Origin: Chitinophagaceae bacterium
GTDB lineage: Bacteria; Bacteroidota; Bacteroidia; Chitinophagales; Chitinophagaceae
Assembly: GCA_025933775.1 (NCBI GenBank)
Contig: JAICZH010000029.1
Coordinates: 1 to 33,552, forward strand
DNA length: 33,552 nt
Reading direction: 5' to 3'
The translations under genes were made by a program, and so were the position numbers. The notes beneath the pieces were generated by a model. That model ran no database searches and was not told where the DNA came from. It worked only from the letters and a program-made list of their open reading frames with translations. Below are positions 7,947 to 17,722 of the stretch, piece after piece; within the stretch, counting starts at the first letter, position 1; every line of letters starts with the position of its first letter.

Positions 7947-9431
7947 ATGCTTAAAGGTACCATGCTGCAATACTTTCACTGGTATTTACCCGGCGATGGC
8001 AACTTATGGAACCAAATAAAAAATGATGCGCAAAAACTTAAAGAACTTGGCTTCACTGCAATATGGCTGCCCCCGGCATACAAAGCTTCTTCTGGCGGAC
8101 ACAGCACTGGCTATGATGTTTATGATTTATACGACCTCGGCGAATTTGATCAAAAAGGAACTGTAAGAACAAAGTATGGAACCAAACAAGAATATATAGA
8201 TGCACTCCATTCCATTCGCAATACCGGAATGCAGGTAATGGTTGATATTGTTTTAAATCACAAAGCCGGTGGCGATGAAATTGAAAAAATAAATGTAGTA
8301 AAAGTAAACCCTGATAATCGCAATGAAGTTATTTCAGCGCCTTTTGAAATTGAAGCATTCACAAAATTTACTTTTCCCGGAAGGCAAAAAAAATATTCTG
8401 CTTTTGAATGGAATCATAGATGTTTCACCGGAGTGGATTATGCATATAATTTAAGCGAAAGCGGCATTTATAGAATATTAAATGAACACAATGATGGATG
8501 GCAGGAAATGATAGATGAAGAAAAAGGCAACTATGATTACCTTATGTATAATGATGTTGATTTCAGAAACAGTTATGTTCGTGAAGAACTTCATCGCTGG
8601 GCGAAATGGTTTTATTACCAGGCTAATTTTGACGGTGTGAGATTAGATGCGGTAAAACATATTCCCGCATTTTTTTATAATGAATGGCTCGATAACCTAA
8701 GGCAAAATACAGGGAAAGAAATTTTTGCAGTGGGGGAATATTGGGCGCCAGGCCGTGTAAGTCTTTTAGAAAAATATATAAAAGAAACCGAGAGCAAAAT
8801 GAGTTTGTTCGATGTACCTCTTCAGCGAAATTTTCATAACGCTTCAAAAAAAGGAAAGCATTATGATCTTCGTAAAATTTTAAAAAATACTTTAGTAAAA
8901 AAGATTCCTTCAAAATCGGTAACCCTTGTGAGCAATCATGACACGCAACCACTGCAGGCGCTGGAATCCACTGTTGACCCATGGTTCAAGCCGATAGCGT
9001 ATGCTTTAATTTTATTGCGCGATGAAGGGTATCCTTGTGTTTTTTATCCGGATTTGTTTGGCGCTAATTATAAAGATTATGGAAGAGACGGCAATCAATA
9101 TGATATATGGATGCCCGCTGTTGATAAAATAGAATTGCTTTTGCGCGCCCGCATGTATTATGCACATGGCACACAAAGAGATTATTTTGATCACCCTAAT
9201 TGCATTGGATGGACAAGAGAAGGAAATGATAAACACAGTGGCTGCGCAGTTCTTATATCCAATGGAGATGATGGATTTAAATCAATGGAAATAGGCAGGC
9301 GATATGCAGGAAGAACCTTTTATGATTTATTAGAAAAAAATCCTGCACAAGTAAAAATTAATGATGATGGATGGGGCGAATTTTTTGCGCCCGCCGGCGG
9401 TGTATCGGTGTGGATTGAAAAATTGGATTGA
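7947..9431 (+). CDS. Cytoplasmic alpha-amylase, GH13 (subfamily 5 type)
   Basis: The 494-residue enzyme has no signal peptide and starts directly with the barrel (MLKGTMLQYFHWYLPGDG), as in cytoplasmic AmyA/BLA-type amylases. The four GH13 conserved regions are present: DIVLNH, GVRLDAVKH with nucleophile Asp234, FAVGEYW with acid/base Glu264, and VSNHDT with Asp332. Domain B lies roughly between residues 104 and 205, and the C-terminal beta domain ends with the typical WGEFFAPAGGVSVWIEK. It should hydrolyse alpha-1,4-glucans or maltodextrins inside the cell, for example in glycogen turnover. No other glycogen genes are adjacent. Confidence 0.93.
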   Translation: MLKGTMLQYFHWYLPGDGNLWNQIKNDAQKLKELGFTAIWLPPAYKASSGGHSTGYDVYDLYDLGEFDQKGTVRTKYGTKQEYIDALHSIRNTGMQVMVDIVLNHKAGGDEIEKINVVKVNPDNRNEVISAPFEIEAFTKFTFPGRQKKYSAFEWNHRCFTGVDYAYNLSESGIYRILNEHNDGWQEMIDEEKGNYDYLMYNDVDFRNSYVREELHRWAKWFYYQANFDGVRLDAVKHIPAFFYNEWLDNLRQNTGKEIFAVGEYWAPGRVSLLEKYIKETESKMSLFDVPLQRNFHNASKKGKHYDLRKILKNTLVKKIPSKSVTLVSNHDTQPLQALESTVDPWFKPIAYALILLRDEGYPCVFYPDLFGANYKDYGRDGNQYDIWMPAVDKIELLLRARMYYAHGTQRDYFDHPNCIGWTREGNDKHSGCAVLISNGDDGFKSMEIGRRYAGRTFYDLLEKNPAQVKINDDGWGEFFAPAGGVSVWIEKLD

Positions 9432-9513
9432 AGTGCAACTCATTTCGATTTACTCTGTATGTTTTATTTTGGAGTTGTAATAGCTTGAGTCTTTTGTAGA
9501 TATTTTAAAGGAT

Positions 9514-9949
9514 TTATGCGGCCAGTATTTTTTTTGCATTATCAGTTTTATTTCTATCTGTCCATAAAATAAAATCGGCGCCTTTATTTTGTAATGCTTC
9601 AAGATATTCTTGCTTTTTCATCAACCCATTGCCCAGCATACTGTTTAAATTCTTCTGGAACTTTGTCGTTTGCAATTTCTGGATTTCGATGTATTCCATT
9701 AAAATCTACTCTAAGCAAACTAATGCTGGCATCTTCTTCTTGATGATGTAAAGTTATTTTTAAATGGTTCTTGCTACTTTGCCAAATGTCCAAAAAGAAA
9801 GTAAAATCATCATCAGATTTAGAAACCATATAAATTCTATCATCAATTGGAAGTGATGGGGTATAAATTTTTTTTTCTAAAAAACTATCTTGTTCGATAA
9901 TATGTTTAGATAAATCTGGAAGATAATTTACCTGCTGTTTTGTTATCAT
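9514..9949 (-). pseudogene. Small conserved gene split by a +1 frameshift
   Basis: Two overlapping reading frames form one protein. The first (9949 down to about 9615) runs from MITKQQVNYLPDLSKHI to GQWVDEK. The second (to 9514) continues QEYLEALQNKGADFILWTDRN to its stop. Removing one A from the AAAAA run near 9615 joins them cleanly as ...WVDEK-QEYLEAL..., about 143 residues. The string LLRVDFNGIHRNPE loosely recalls DUF6978-type small proteins, but I do not recognise the family firmly. It may be a recent pseudogene, a sequencing or assembly error in the homopolymer, or a phase-variable tract. Confidence 0.6.
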
Positions 9950-10147
9950 GAATCAAGGTTACAAAATTATTTCTTTATTTTCTTTGTTTTTGGTAAATAT
10001 CTTAAAAGATTTGTCTATCAAATAAAACCATACATCCATAAACTTTCATTTGCAAAAATTTTTTTTACTACTTTACTTTTTATTTATTATTAACTGCTAA
10101 TCTTAAAAATTATCGCTGATTATTTTTTTATTATTCAAACCAATTTC

Positions 10148-13100
10148 ATGAAAAAGATTCTTTTTTATTTATTCCTTAATTTATTTTTTATTCCTGCTTT
10201 TGCGCAAATCAATGCAGGCTTGTACCGTTATCCGGATGTTTCAAAAACACAAATTGTTTTTACGTATGCAAACGATCTTTGGGTAATGCCAAAAGAAGGC
10301 GGCGAAGCAATTAAATTAAGCTCTCCCGCAGGAGTGGAAACCTTTCCTAAATTTTCGCCCGATGGAAAAAGCATTGCATTTACAGGAAATTATGATGGCA
10401 ATGAAGATGTGTACGTAATCCCCGTAAATGGCGGCATTCCGCTACGGCTCACTTCTCACGGCTATCCCGACCGTGTGGTAGGCTGGCAGCCTGATGGGAA
10501 AAGGATTTTATTTGCATCGGAAAGAGAAAGTGGCAGAGACAGGTTCAATCAAATGTACACCATTGCAGCCACTGGCGGCCCTTCAGAAAAATTACCACTT
10601 GCTTACGCAGAGTTTGCTTCTTATTCGCCCGATGGAAATGCATTGGCAGTTACGTTTCGCACACAAGCGTTTCGCAATTGGAAAAGATACCGGGGCGGAT
10701 GGAAAGCCGATATTCATATTTTTGATCTTACCAACAATACTTCAGAAAATATCACGGCATTAAATACTGAAGCTGGCAATGAATTTCCCATGTGGCACAA
10801 TGATGATATTTATTTTCTTACCGATCGCGGGCCCGAGATGAGAATGAATTTATGGAAGTACAATACAAAAAATAAAACGGCTGAACAAATTACCAATTTT
10901 AAAGATTATGATATTCATTTTCCTTCAGCCGGGCCAGATGAAATTGTTTTTGAAGAAGGTGGCAATTTATATCTCTATAATTTTTCTACCGGCCAAACCA
11001 ATGAAGTAAAAGTTTCGCTGGTAAGTGATAAAACTTTATTGAAACCAAAAATTGAAAAAGTAGATAAATATATTGAGCATGAAGATATAAGCCCTGATGG
11101 CAACAGAGTACTTGTAGAAGCAAGAGGTGATGTTTTTTCTTTGCCTGCAGAAAATGGTTTTGTGAAAGATATCACGGTAACTTCGGGCACAGCCGAACGG
11201 TATCCTGCATGGTCGCCTGATGGAAAAAATATTGCTTACTGGAGCGACGAATCGGGCGAATATGAATTATGGATCACGCCGTATGATGAGAATAAACCGC
11301 GTAAGCTAACCGGCTTTGGGCCTGGGTTTCGATACAATTTATTCTGGTCGCCCGATAGTAAAAAATTAGCCTTTATTGATAAGGCAATGAAAATTCAGAT
11401 ATATGATTTGGAAACAAATAAAACCACTTTAGTTGATCATGCTATACATTTTTTTCATGATGCTTTAGAAAATTTTACTTGCAGTTGGTCGCCTGATGGA
11501 AGGTGGCTTACCTTCAGCCACGATCTGGATAATAATCATAGCGCCGTTTATATTTTCGATTATAAAAATAAAGAATTGCACCAGGTAACAAGCGGCTTTT
11601 ACAGTTGTAGTAATCCTGTGTTTGATAGCGAAGGAAAATATCTTTATCTTTTAACCGATCAACATTTTTCTCCTGATTACAGCAATATTGATAACTCTTT
11701 CATTTATGCCAATTCAACCCAGCCTGCTGTTATTACTTTACAAAAAACAACCCGCTCTATTTTATTTCCAAAGAATGATACAGTAAAAGTAACTCCGTCC
11801 GAACCGATAACCAAAGTGGTGGAGGTAAAACATAAATTTAAAAGCGCAACTGATACCATTCAAAAAATAAGAGTAAAAGTAAATGCTGTTAGTATTGATT
11901 TCAACAATATTGAATCAAGGCTTGAAATTCTTCCTTTACCGGCCGGCAATTATCGTAATCTTGGTTCAGTAAAAAATAAAATTATTTATATAAAATATCC
12001 TCCGAATGATGAACGAAATGTAAAGCCTTCTCTGAAATTTTTTGACACAGAAAAAAAAGAAGAAAAAACAATTCTTGATAATATTGATGATTATAAAATG
12101 AGCGCCGACAGGCTGAAATTATTAGTTCACCAGGGTGAATCATTTGCCATCATAAAACCTGAAGAAGCGCAAAAATTTGAAAAGCCGCTTCGCATTACAG
12201 AAATGCAAATGCTCGTAAACCCAATGGAAGAATGGAAACAAATTCTCACCGATGCATGGCGTATTGAACGTGATTATTTTTATGACCCGAATATGCATGG
12301 AGTAAACTGGCAACAGGTAAAAGATAAATATATGAAAATGCTTGCCGGCGCGGCTTCCAGGGAAGAACTGAATTATATTCTTGGTGAAATGATTGGCGAA
12401 TTAAATTCATCGCACACGTACCAGGGCGGGGGAGATCTTGAAAAACAAAATAATCAAAACATGGGCTACCTCGGCGTAGATTATGAAGCTGATGGAAATT
12501 TTTATAAAATAAAAAAAATAATAAAAGGCGCACCGTGGGATGCGGAGGACCGTTCTCCGTTGGATGAGGCTGGAATAAATATCCCCGAAGGAAGCTATTT
12601 ACTGGCAGTGAATGGCGTACCGCTTACAACTAACGGTGAACCCTATACGCTTTTTCAGGGATTGGCAGATAAAACTATAGAGTTAACGTATAATTCTTCA
12701 CCAACATTTAAAGATGCTAAAACAACAATTGTAAAAGCAATGAAAGATGAAGGAAGATTGCGCTATCTCGAATGGGTAGAAAATTATCGCAAACGTGTAG
12801 ATGAAGAAACCGAAGGACAGGTTGGTTACATCTATGTGCCAAGCACCGGCATTGATGGACAAAATGAATTGATGCGTCAGTTTAATGCGCAATGGGATAA
12901 AAAGGCTTTGATAATAGATGAAAGATTCAATAGCGGCGGTCAAATTCCTGACAGGTTTATTGAAATGCTAAATCGAAAACCGCTTGCTTATTGGGCAATA
13001 CGAGATGGTAAAAGTAATCCGTGGCCTCCCTTTGCCAACTTTGGCCCGAAGGTAATGCTCATTAATGGATGGAGTGGCTCCGGCGGTGATGCATTTCCTG

Positions 13101-13417
13101 ATTATTTTAGAAAAGCAGGTTTAGGCCCGTTGATTGGAAACCGCACCTGGGGCGGCTTGATAGGCATAAGCGGAACTCCTGATTTAATTGATGGCGGCGT
13201 TGTTACGGCTCCTTCGTTCAGAATGTTTAATCCTGATGGAACATGGTTCAATGAAGGCCATGGAGTTGATCCTGATATAGTAATTGATGAAGACCTTGGC
13301 TTAATGGCAAAAGGAACAGACCCGCAATTGGAAAGAGCCATTACAGAAATTAAATCATTGCTAAAAGATAAAGCATTTAAAGTGCCGGCCACACCCGCGT
13401 ATCAAAAACGGGATTAA
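10148..13417 (+). CDS. Exported tricorn-like protease (peptidase S41)
   Basis: The 1089 residues begin with a signal peptide (about 1-20, ending AFAQ). Residues about 25-520 carry repeated propeller blades marked by SPDG motifs (FSPDGKSIAF, WSPDGKNIAY, WSPDGRWLTF), as in TolB/tricorn propellers. After a linker come the tricorn core region with Ser755-His756 (LNSSHTYQG), a PDZ domain (about 775-865) and the S41 catalytic domain with NSGGQ and WSGSGGD. By analogy with tricorn the nucleophile is probably Ser978, with His756 as base. The Asp that follows the nucleophile in archaeal tricorn is Gly here. It likely cleaves peptides in the periplasm. Its gene converges on an M1 aminopeptidase gene, a natural downstream partner in peptide degradation. 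Confidence 0.9.
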   Translation: MKKILFYLFLNLFFIPAFAQINAGLYRYPDVSKTQIVFTYANDLWVMPKEGGEAIKLSSPAGVETFPKFSPDGKSIAFTGNYDGNEDVYVIPVNGGIPLRLTSHGYPDRVVGWQPDGKRILFASERESGRDRFNQMYTIAATGGPSEKLPLAYAEFASYSPDGNALAVTFRTQAFRNWKRYRGGWKADIHIFDLTNNTSENITALNTEAGNEFPMWHNDDIYFLTDRGPEMRMNLWKYNTKNKTAEQITNFKDYDIHFPSAGPDEIVFEEGGNLYLYNFSTGQTNEVKVSLVSDKTLLKPKIEKVDKYIEHEDISPDGNRVLVEARGDVFSLPAENGFVKDITVTSGTAERYPAWSPDGKNIAYWSDESGEYELWITPYDENKPRKLTGFGPGFRYNLFWSPDSKKLAFIDKAMKIQIYDLETNKTTLVDHAIHFFHDALENFTCSWSPDGRWLTFSHDLDNNHSAVYIFDYKNKELHQVTSGFYSCSNPVFDSEGKYLYLLTDQHFSPDYSNIDNSFIYANSTQPAVITLQKTTRSILFPKNDTVKVTPSEPITKVVEVKHKFKSATDTIQKIRVKVNAVSIDFNNIESRLEILPLPAGNYRNLGSVKNKIIYIKYPPNDERNVKPSLKFFDTEKKEEKTILDNIDDYKMSADRLKLLVHQGESFAIIKPEEAQKFEKPLRITEMQMLVNPMEEWKQILTDAWRIERDYFYDPNMHGVNWQQVKDKYMKMLAGAASREELNYILGEMIGELNSSHTYQGGGDLEKQNNQNMGYLGVDYEADGNFYKIKKIIKGAPWDAEDRSPLDEAGINIPEGSYLLAVNGVPLTTNGEPYTLFQGLADKTIELTYNSSPTFKDAKTTIVKAMKDEGRLRYLEWVENYRKRVDEETEGQVGYIYVPSTGIDGQNELMRQFNAQWDKKALIIDERFNSGGQIPDRFIEMLNRKPLAYWAIRDGKSNPWPPFANFGPKVMLINGWSGSGGDAFPDYFRKAGLGPLIGNRTWGGLIGISGTPDLIDGGVVTAPSFRMFNPDGTWFNEGHGVDPDIVIDEDLGLMAKGTDPQLERAITEIKSLLKDKAFKVPATPAYQKRD

Positions 13418-13426
13418 AAATTTCAT

Positions 13427-13459
13427 AAACCTCATAGGTTTTTAAAACCTATGAGGTTT
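13427..13459. terminator. Perfect bidirectional terminator
   Basis: AAACCTCATAGGTTTT (13427-13442) and AAAACCTATGAGGTTT (13444-13459) are perfect reverse complements around one base. It lies between the convergent tricorn-like protease and M1 genes, with T-runs on both sides of the GC part. This AACCTCATAGGTT design is common in Bacteroidota terminators. Confidence 0.9.
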
Positions 13460-13476
13460 AATTAGGAAGTTATAGC

Positions 13477-15462
13477 TTATTCCTTCCACACATTATTCCC
13501 CCTGTCACTATCTGGTAACATATTTTTTGGATCAATAGTTATGGATTGTAACGGTTGCGTTGTGGGCAAATGAATCGTATGCATTGCGCTTTGCATCCAT
13601 GTTTCAACAGGTAATTGTATTTCCTGTTTACTACTATCTTTTAAAACAATTTCAACGGTGCAGGGCATTGCCATTTTTTGCAAATTAGCAATGGTAATAT
13701 CAGCGCCGTTTTTATAATCATCATTTTTATAACTAACCGATTGAATGGCCAAATCCAGCGGCCAATTATTATAAAACCATTCTTTCCAAAACCAGCTAAG
13801 GTCTTCACCGCTTTCATTATCCATCGTTCTGAAAAAATCATCCGGCGCCGGATGTTTATATGCCCATCTTTCGATATATTTTTTAAATGCATAATCAAAC
13901 CTGTCGTGGCCAAGTATTATTTCGCGAAGCAAGACCAAACCAAATGCAGGTTTAAAATATTCCACCGGATGACGGTATTTTTCAGGAAACAAATCAGCAC
14001 GATCCATCATGTTAAGCGCATTGGTATCATTCAATAATGGCACTATTTCATCTGCAGGATTTCCTTTTCCCGGCGCATATTCTCCATCGCGCTTGGGGGC
14101 ATATTCTCCATTATTAAAATTATCTGCTGCATACACATCAATAAAAGTATTAAAGCCTTCATCCATAAAAGCATGACGCCTTTCATTACTGCCTACAATC
14201 ATTGGAAACCAATTATGACCAATTTCATGCGCTGTTACCCAATACAATTCCCCGGCTTTATCGTGCCATCCGTCAAAAACAATTCCGGGATATTCCATGC
14301 CACCCGCCATGCCTGCTTCATTTACGGCCACCGGCCATGGATACACGAAAAAGTTTTTTGAAAAAAATTCAATTGATTTTTTTAAATATTCTGTTGCTCT
14401 TCCCCATCCATTTTCTCCGGCGCTTTCAACAGGATAAACTGACATAGCCAATGATTTTTTTCCATCGGGCAAATTAACTTTTGAAGCATCCCATACATAA
14501 GCCTTTGAAGCGCCAAAAGCAACATCTCTTGAGTTATGCATTTTAAAATGCCATGTTTTTTTTCCATTGCTTATGCGGTGCGCATTGCTTTGATTTACTT
14601 CTTCCACAGTTCTTATCATAATGGTTGTTTCGCTGTTACGTGCTTTTGCAAGCCGTTGTATTTGCTGGTCTGAAAGAACTTCTTTTTCATTTTGTAATTC
14701 GCCGCTGCCCACTACAATCATATCGTTGGGAACAGTAACGGTATAATCAAAATCGCCGTATTCACAATAAAATTCGCCACTGCCGAGAAAAGGTAATGTA
14801 TTCCATCCCTCAATATTATCATACACACACATGCGCGGATACCATTGTGCTATTTCATAGATCTTTCCGTTTTTTGTTTGAAAATAATCGGTGCGCCCAC
14901 CAAAATTTCCCGGAATATTGTAATGATATTTAATGCTGATATTTATTTTACTCTTTGGAACTAACGGCAGGGGTAAACGCAGTTGCATTCTTGTATCACT
15001 AATTATATAATCAGCTTTTATTGTTTTATTATTTGATGTAATGGTTATGTTTTCAAATTGAAATCCTTGTGTGTGCAGGTTTCTTCCAAAGGCTGTATAA
15101 AAATTTGATCGGGCATCTTCGCGGTAAGTATTTTGGTCGAGTTGCAACCATAATGATTGCAGCGCTACTGGGCTATTATTTGTGTATTGAATCGTTTCAT
15201 TGCAACTCAATTCATTTTTTAGTGTATCAAGGGTAGCATGTAATGTATAGTCGGCGCGGTTTTGCCAATATTTAGCCCCTGGCGCGCCGTTTGAAGCACG
15301 AAACTCATTTCCGTTTTTTGTATAAAAATTTTGATCAAAAACTTCTTTAGGATTATAGACAGTTTCAATTTTATTTTTTTGGGAAAAAGAAAAATAGAAA
15401 GAAAGAAAACATATAACCACGCAAAAGATTTTTTTATAATCCATAGGGATTTTTTTATTCAA
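13477..15462 (-). CDS. Exported M1 family metallopeptidase (aminopeptidase N-like)
   Basis: The 661-residue product has a signal peptide (ending FSFSQ, about residue 28). It has the N-terminal beta domain of M1 enzymes, the exopeptidase-like motif GGMEYPG and the zinc site HEIGHNW (His412, Glu413, His416) with Glu435 (MDEGFNTF) exactly 19 residues after His416. The C-terminal half contains a helical region with YKHPAPDDFFRTM and SWFWKEWFYNN, typical of Bacteroidota M1 proteins. It removes N-terminal residues from peptides, probably in the periplasm. GGMEYPG has Tyr in place of the Asn of the classical GAMEN motif, common in this subgroup. Met7 is an alternative start that still leaves a good signal peptide. 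Confidence 0.92.
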   Translation of the reverse strand: MNKKIPMDYKKIFCVVICFLSFYFSFSQKNKIETVYNPKEVFDQNFYTKNGNEFRASNGAPGAKYWQNRADYTLHATLDTLKNELSCNETIQYTNNSPVALQSLWLQLDQNTYREDARSNFYTAFGRNLHTQGFQFENITITSNNKTIKADYIISDTRMQLRLPLPLVPKSKINISIKYHYNIPGNFGGRTDYFQTKNGKIYEIAQWYPRMCVYDNIEGWNTLPFLGSGEFYCEYGDFDYTVTVPNDMIVVGSGELQNEKEVLSDQQIQRLAKARNSETTIMIRTVEEVNQSNAHRISNGKKTWHFKMHNSRDVAFGASKAYVWDASKVNLPDGKKSLAMSVYPVESAGENGWGRATEYLKKSIEFFSKNFFVYPWPVAVNEAGMAGGMEYPGIVFDGWHDKAGELYWVTAHEIGHNWFPMIVGSNERRHAFMDEGFNTFIDVYAADNFNNGEYAPKRDGEYAPGKGNPADEIVPLLNDTNALNMMDRADLFPEKYRHPVEYFKPAFGLVLLREIILGHDRFDYAFKKYIERWAYKHPAPDDFFRTMDNESGEDLSWFWKEWFYNNWPLDLAIQSVSYKNDDYKNGADITIANLQKMAMPCTVEIVLKDSSKQEIQLPVETWMQSAMHTIHLPTTQPLQSITIDPKNMLPDSDRGNNVWKE

Positions 15463-15520
15463 TTAAAAAAATAATGAATTGCAAAGTAAAAGATTTCAAA
15501 AAGGAAAATGAGAAATAAAT

Positions 15521-15615
15521 TTATAAAGGGTATAAATCTTTAGCAGGTACTTTTATTACGCCGCTTTTTTTACCGGAGATAATCGCTAAGGTCTTCTCGT
15601 TTCTCAGGAAGATCC
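15521..15615 (-). pseudogene. Short orphan coding remnant
   Basis: An open stretch of about 30 codons reads WIFLRNEKTLAIISG, KKSGVIKVPAKDLYPL and a stop. An in-frame stop lies just upstream and there is no start codon. Its amino-acid pattern looks protein-like and it sits in an otherwise gene-free gap between two minus-strand genes. I do not recognise the parent protein; it may be chance. Confidence 0.25.
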
Positions 15616-15631
15616 ATTTTTAAAATAATTT

Positions 15632-17677
15632 TTAATAATTAATTAATTTTTGTATCATTTCATCAAGCCGTGATTTTGCCCAAAAGTTTTTTTCCAATTC
15701 TGTATTAAAAGGAACAGGTGTATCGAGCGAGGCACAACGCATTACCGGAGCATCTAAAAATTCAAAACAATTTTGTGCAATCCACGCCGACACTTCGCCG
15801 CCAACGCCGCCGGTGAGCGTATCTTCATGAAGCACTAAAACTTTTCCCGTATTATTTACAGAATTTCTGATGGCCTTGTAATCCAGTGGTAGCAAGGTTC
15901 TCAGGTCAAGAATATCTATGGAAATTTCAGGATGGGCAGCCGCATATTCATTTGCCCAAATCACTCCCATACCATAAGTGATGATACTAACGTCGACGCC
16001 TATACGCACTTTTTTTGCTTTTCCTATTTCCACTTCATAATATGTTTCCGGCACTTGTGCGTTGATACTTCTATACAATGCTTTGTGCTCAAAAAATAGA
16101 ACAGGATTGGGATCATTAATAGCAGCAATCAATAATCCTTTTGCATCTTCCGGCGTGGAAGGATATACTACTTTTAAACCCGGTGTATGTACAAACCATG
16201 CTTCATTGCTTTGGCTGTGAAATGGCCCTGCGCCCACACCAGCGCCGGTTGGCATACGAATAACCACATCAGCATTTTGCCCCCAACGATAATAAATTTT
16301 TGCAAGGTTATTTACAATTTGATTAAAGCCTACAGCAACAAAATCGGCAAACTGCATTTCTATTACGCTTTTAAAATTTTCAAGACTTAAGCCTAATGCA
16401 GTTCCTACAATGGCGCTTTCGCACAAGGGCGTATTGCGTACTCTTTCTTTGCCAAATTCATTTACAAAACCTTCGGTTATTTTAAATGCGCCGCCATATT
16501 CTGCAATATCCTGTCCCATTAAAATGAGATTGGAATGTTGAATCATTGATTGATGCAATCCCTCTTTTATAGCATCTATAAAACGAAGCGGCGCCCTTGC
16601 CCCCGGAGGGGGAAAGCGAACCCGCTTTTCTGATTGGCTAATAATATTAATTTCATTTGTTTGCTTTGCATAAACATCTTCTAACTCTCTTTGAGTAATA
16701 TCTTTTTCACTTGCAGAGGCATTGACTATTCCCCCTCCGGGGGCTAGGGAGCTTCCTTCCGGGGCCAGGGGGCTTTGTTCAATTTCATTTTTTAGCTCGT
16801 CGCGTATATGCGCCACCGTTAGATTGCCTAAAATTTTTTCTTCAATTAAAAAATGTTCATAATTTTTGATGGGGTCTTTTTCTATCCATTGCTCAAACAT
16901 TTCTTTTGGAACATATTTTACACCGCTCGCTTCTTCATGCCCGCGCATTCTGAAAGTGATACATTCAATTAAATAAGGCTTTTGATTTTTTATGCAATAT
17001 TCACGAACACCTTTTACTGTATCATAAACCGTTAAAATATTATTGCCATCAATTTGCACTGCTTCCATTCCATAACCAATCGCTTTATCAATTAAATTTT
17101 TACAGCGATACTGCTCATTCACAGGAGTGCTTAATGCATATCCATTATTTTCAATTATAAAAATTACAGGCAGGTTCCACACTGCCGCTACATTCAATGC
17201 TTCATGAAAATCTCCTTCGCTGGTACCACCTTCGCCAGTAAAAGTAAGCGCAACTTTTTGTTCATTTTTTAATTTATAACCAAGCGCTGCACCATCAGCA
17301 ACAGCAAGTTGCGGACCGAGATGCGAGATCATTCCGCATATAAAATGTTCTTTGCTTCCAAAATGAAAACTACGCTCGCGCCCTTTGCTGTAGCCATCTT
17401 CAGCGCCCTGCCATTGCTGAAATAATTTTTGCAACGGCATGTTGCGGCTGATGAATACGCCGAGATTTCTATGCAATGGCATAATCCATTCATTGGGTTG
17501 CAAAGCATACGTAGCGCCAACAGAAATTGCTTCCTGCCCGATGCCGCTAAACCATTTTGAAATTTTTCCCTGCCGAAGCAACAGCAACATTTTTTCTTCA
17601 ATCAACCGGGGATACAATAATTTTTTATACAGGTCAATCAATGTTTCGTTGGAAAGATTATTTCTTTGGAATTGCAT
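15632..17677 (-). CDS. 2-oxoacid dehydrogenase E1, alpha and beta subunits fused
   Basis: The 681 residues contain a complete E1-alpha (about 1-300) and a complete E1-beta (about 364-681) in one chain, an arrangement common in Bacteroidota. The thiamine diphosphate motif runs from GEGGTSEGD (148-156) to IENNGYAL (about 175-182). The alpha phosphorylation-loop region has RMRGHEEASG. The beta part has GQDIAEYGGAFKITEGF, PTGAGVGAGPFHSQSNEAWF and LDLRTLLPLD. It decarboxylates a branched-chain or related 2-oxoacid and passes the acyl group to an E2 subunit not encoded here. The linker (about 301-363) is enlarged by two inverted copies of a GC-rich palindromic repeat read in frame as SPLAPEGSSLAPGGGIV and RVRFPPPGARAPL. 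Substrate (branched-chain versus pyruvate) is not settled by sequence alone. Confidence 0.9.
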   Translation of the reverse strand: MQFQRNNLSNETLIDLYKKLLYPRLIEEKMLLLLRQGKISKWFSGIGQEAISVGATYALQPNEWIMPLHRNLGVFISRNMPLQKLFQQWQGAEDGYSKGRERSFHFGSKEHFICGMISHLGPQLAVADGAALGYKLKNEQKVALTFTGEGGTSEGDFHEALNVAAVWNLPVIFIIENNGYALSTPVNEQYRCKNLIDKAIGYGMEAVQIDGNNILTVYDTVKGVREYCIKNQKPYLIECITFRMRGHEEASGVKYVPKEMFEQWIEKDPIKNYEHFLIEEKILGNLTVAHIRDELKNEIEQSPLAPEGSSLAPGGGIVNASASEKDITQRELEDVYAKQTNEINIISQSEKRVRFPPPGARAPLRFIDAIKEGLHQSMIQHSNLILMGQDIAEYGGAFKITEGFVNEFGKERVRNTPLCESAIVGTALGLSLENFKSVIEMQFADFVAVGFNQIVNNLAKIYYRWGQNADVVIRMPTGAGVGAGPFHSQSNEAWFVHTPGLKVVYPSTPEDAKGLLIAAINDPNPVLFFEHKALYRSINAQVPETYYEVEIGKAKKVRIGVDVSIITYGMGVIWANEYAAAHPEISIDILDLRTLLPLDYKAIRNSVNNTGKVLVLHEDTLTGGVGGEVSAWIAQNCFEFLDAPVMRCASLDTPVPFNTELEKNFWAKSRLDEMIQKLINY
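16589..16624 (-). repeat. GC-rich palindromic repeat in the E1 linker, copy A
   Basis: On the plus strand GCCCTTGCCCCCGGAGGG continues GGAAAG (core 16593-16616). It is the inverted counterpart of the copy at 16727-16776, matching over TTCCCCCTCCGGGGGC plus AGGG. It encodes RVRFPPPGARAPL in frame. Confidence 0.7.
16727..16776 (+). repeat. GC-rich palindromic repeat in the E1 linker, copy B
   Basis: TTCCCCCTCCGGGGGCTAGG, then GAGC and a second partial unit CTTCCGGGGCCAGGGGGC. It is inverted relative to copy A about 110 bases away. It encodes SPLAPEGSSLAPGGGIV in frame. Confidence 0.7.
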
Positions 17678-17722
17678 GTTGCAAATTTCAACTATTCAAT
17701 TGTAAATAAAAAAGGGAAATGC

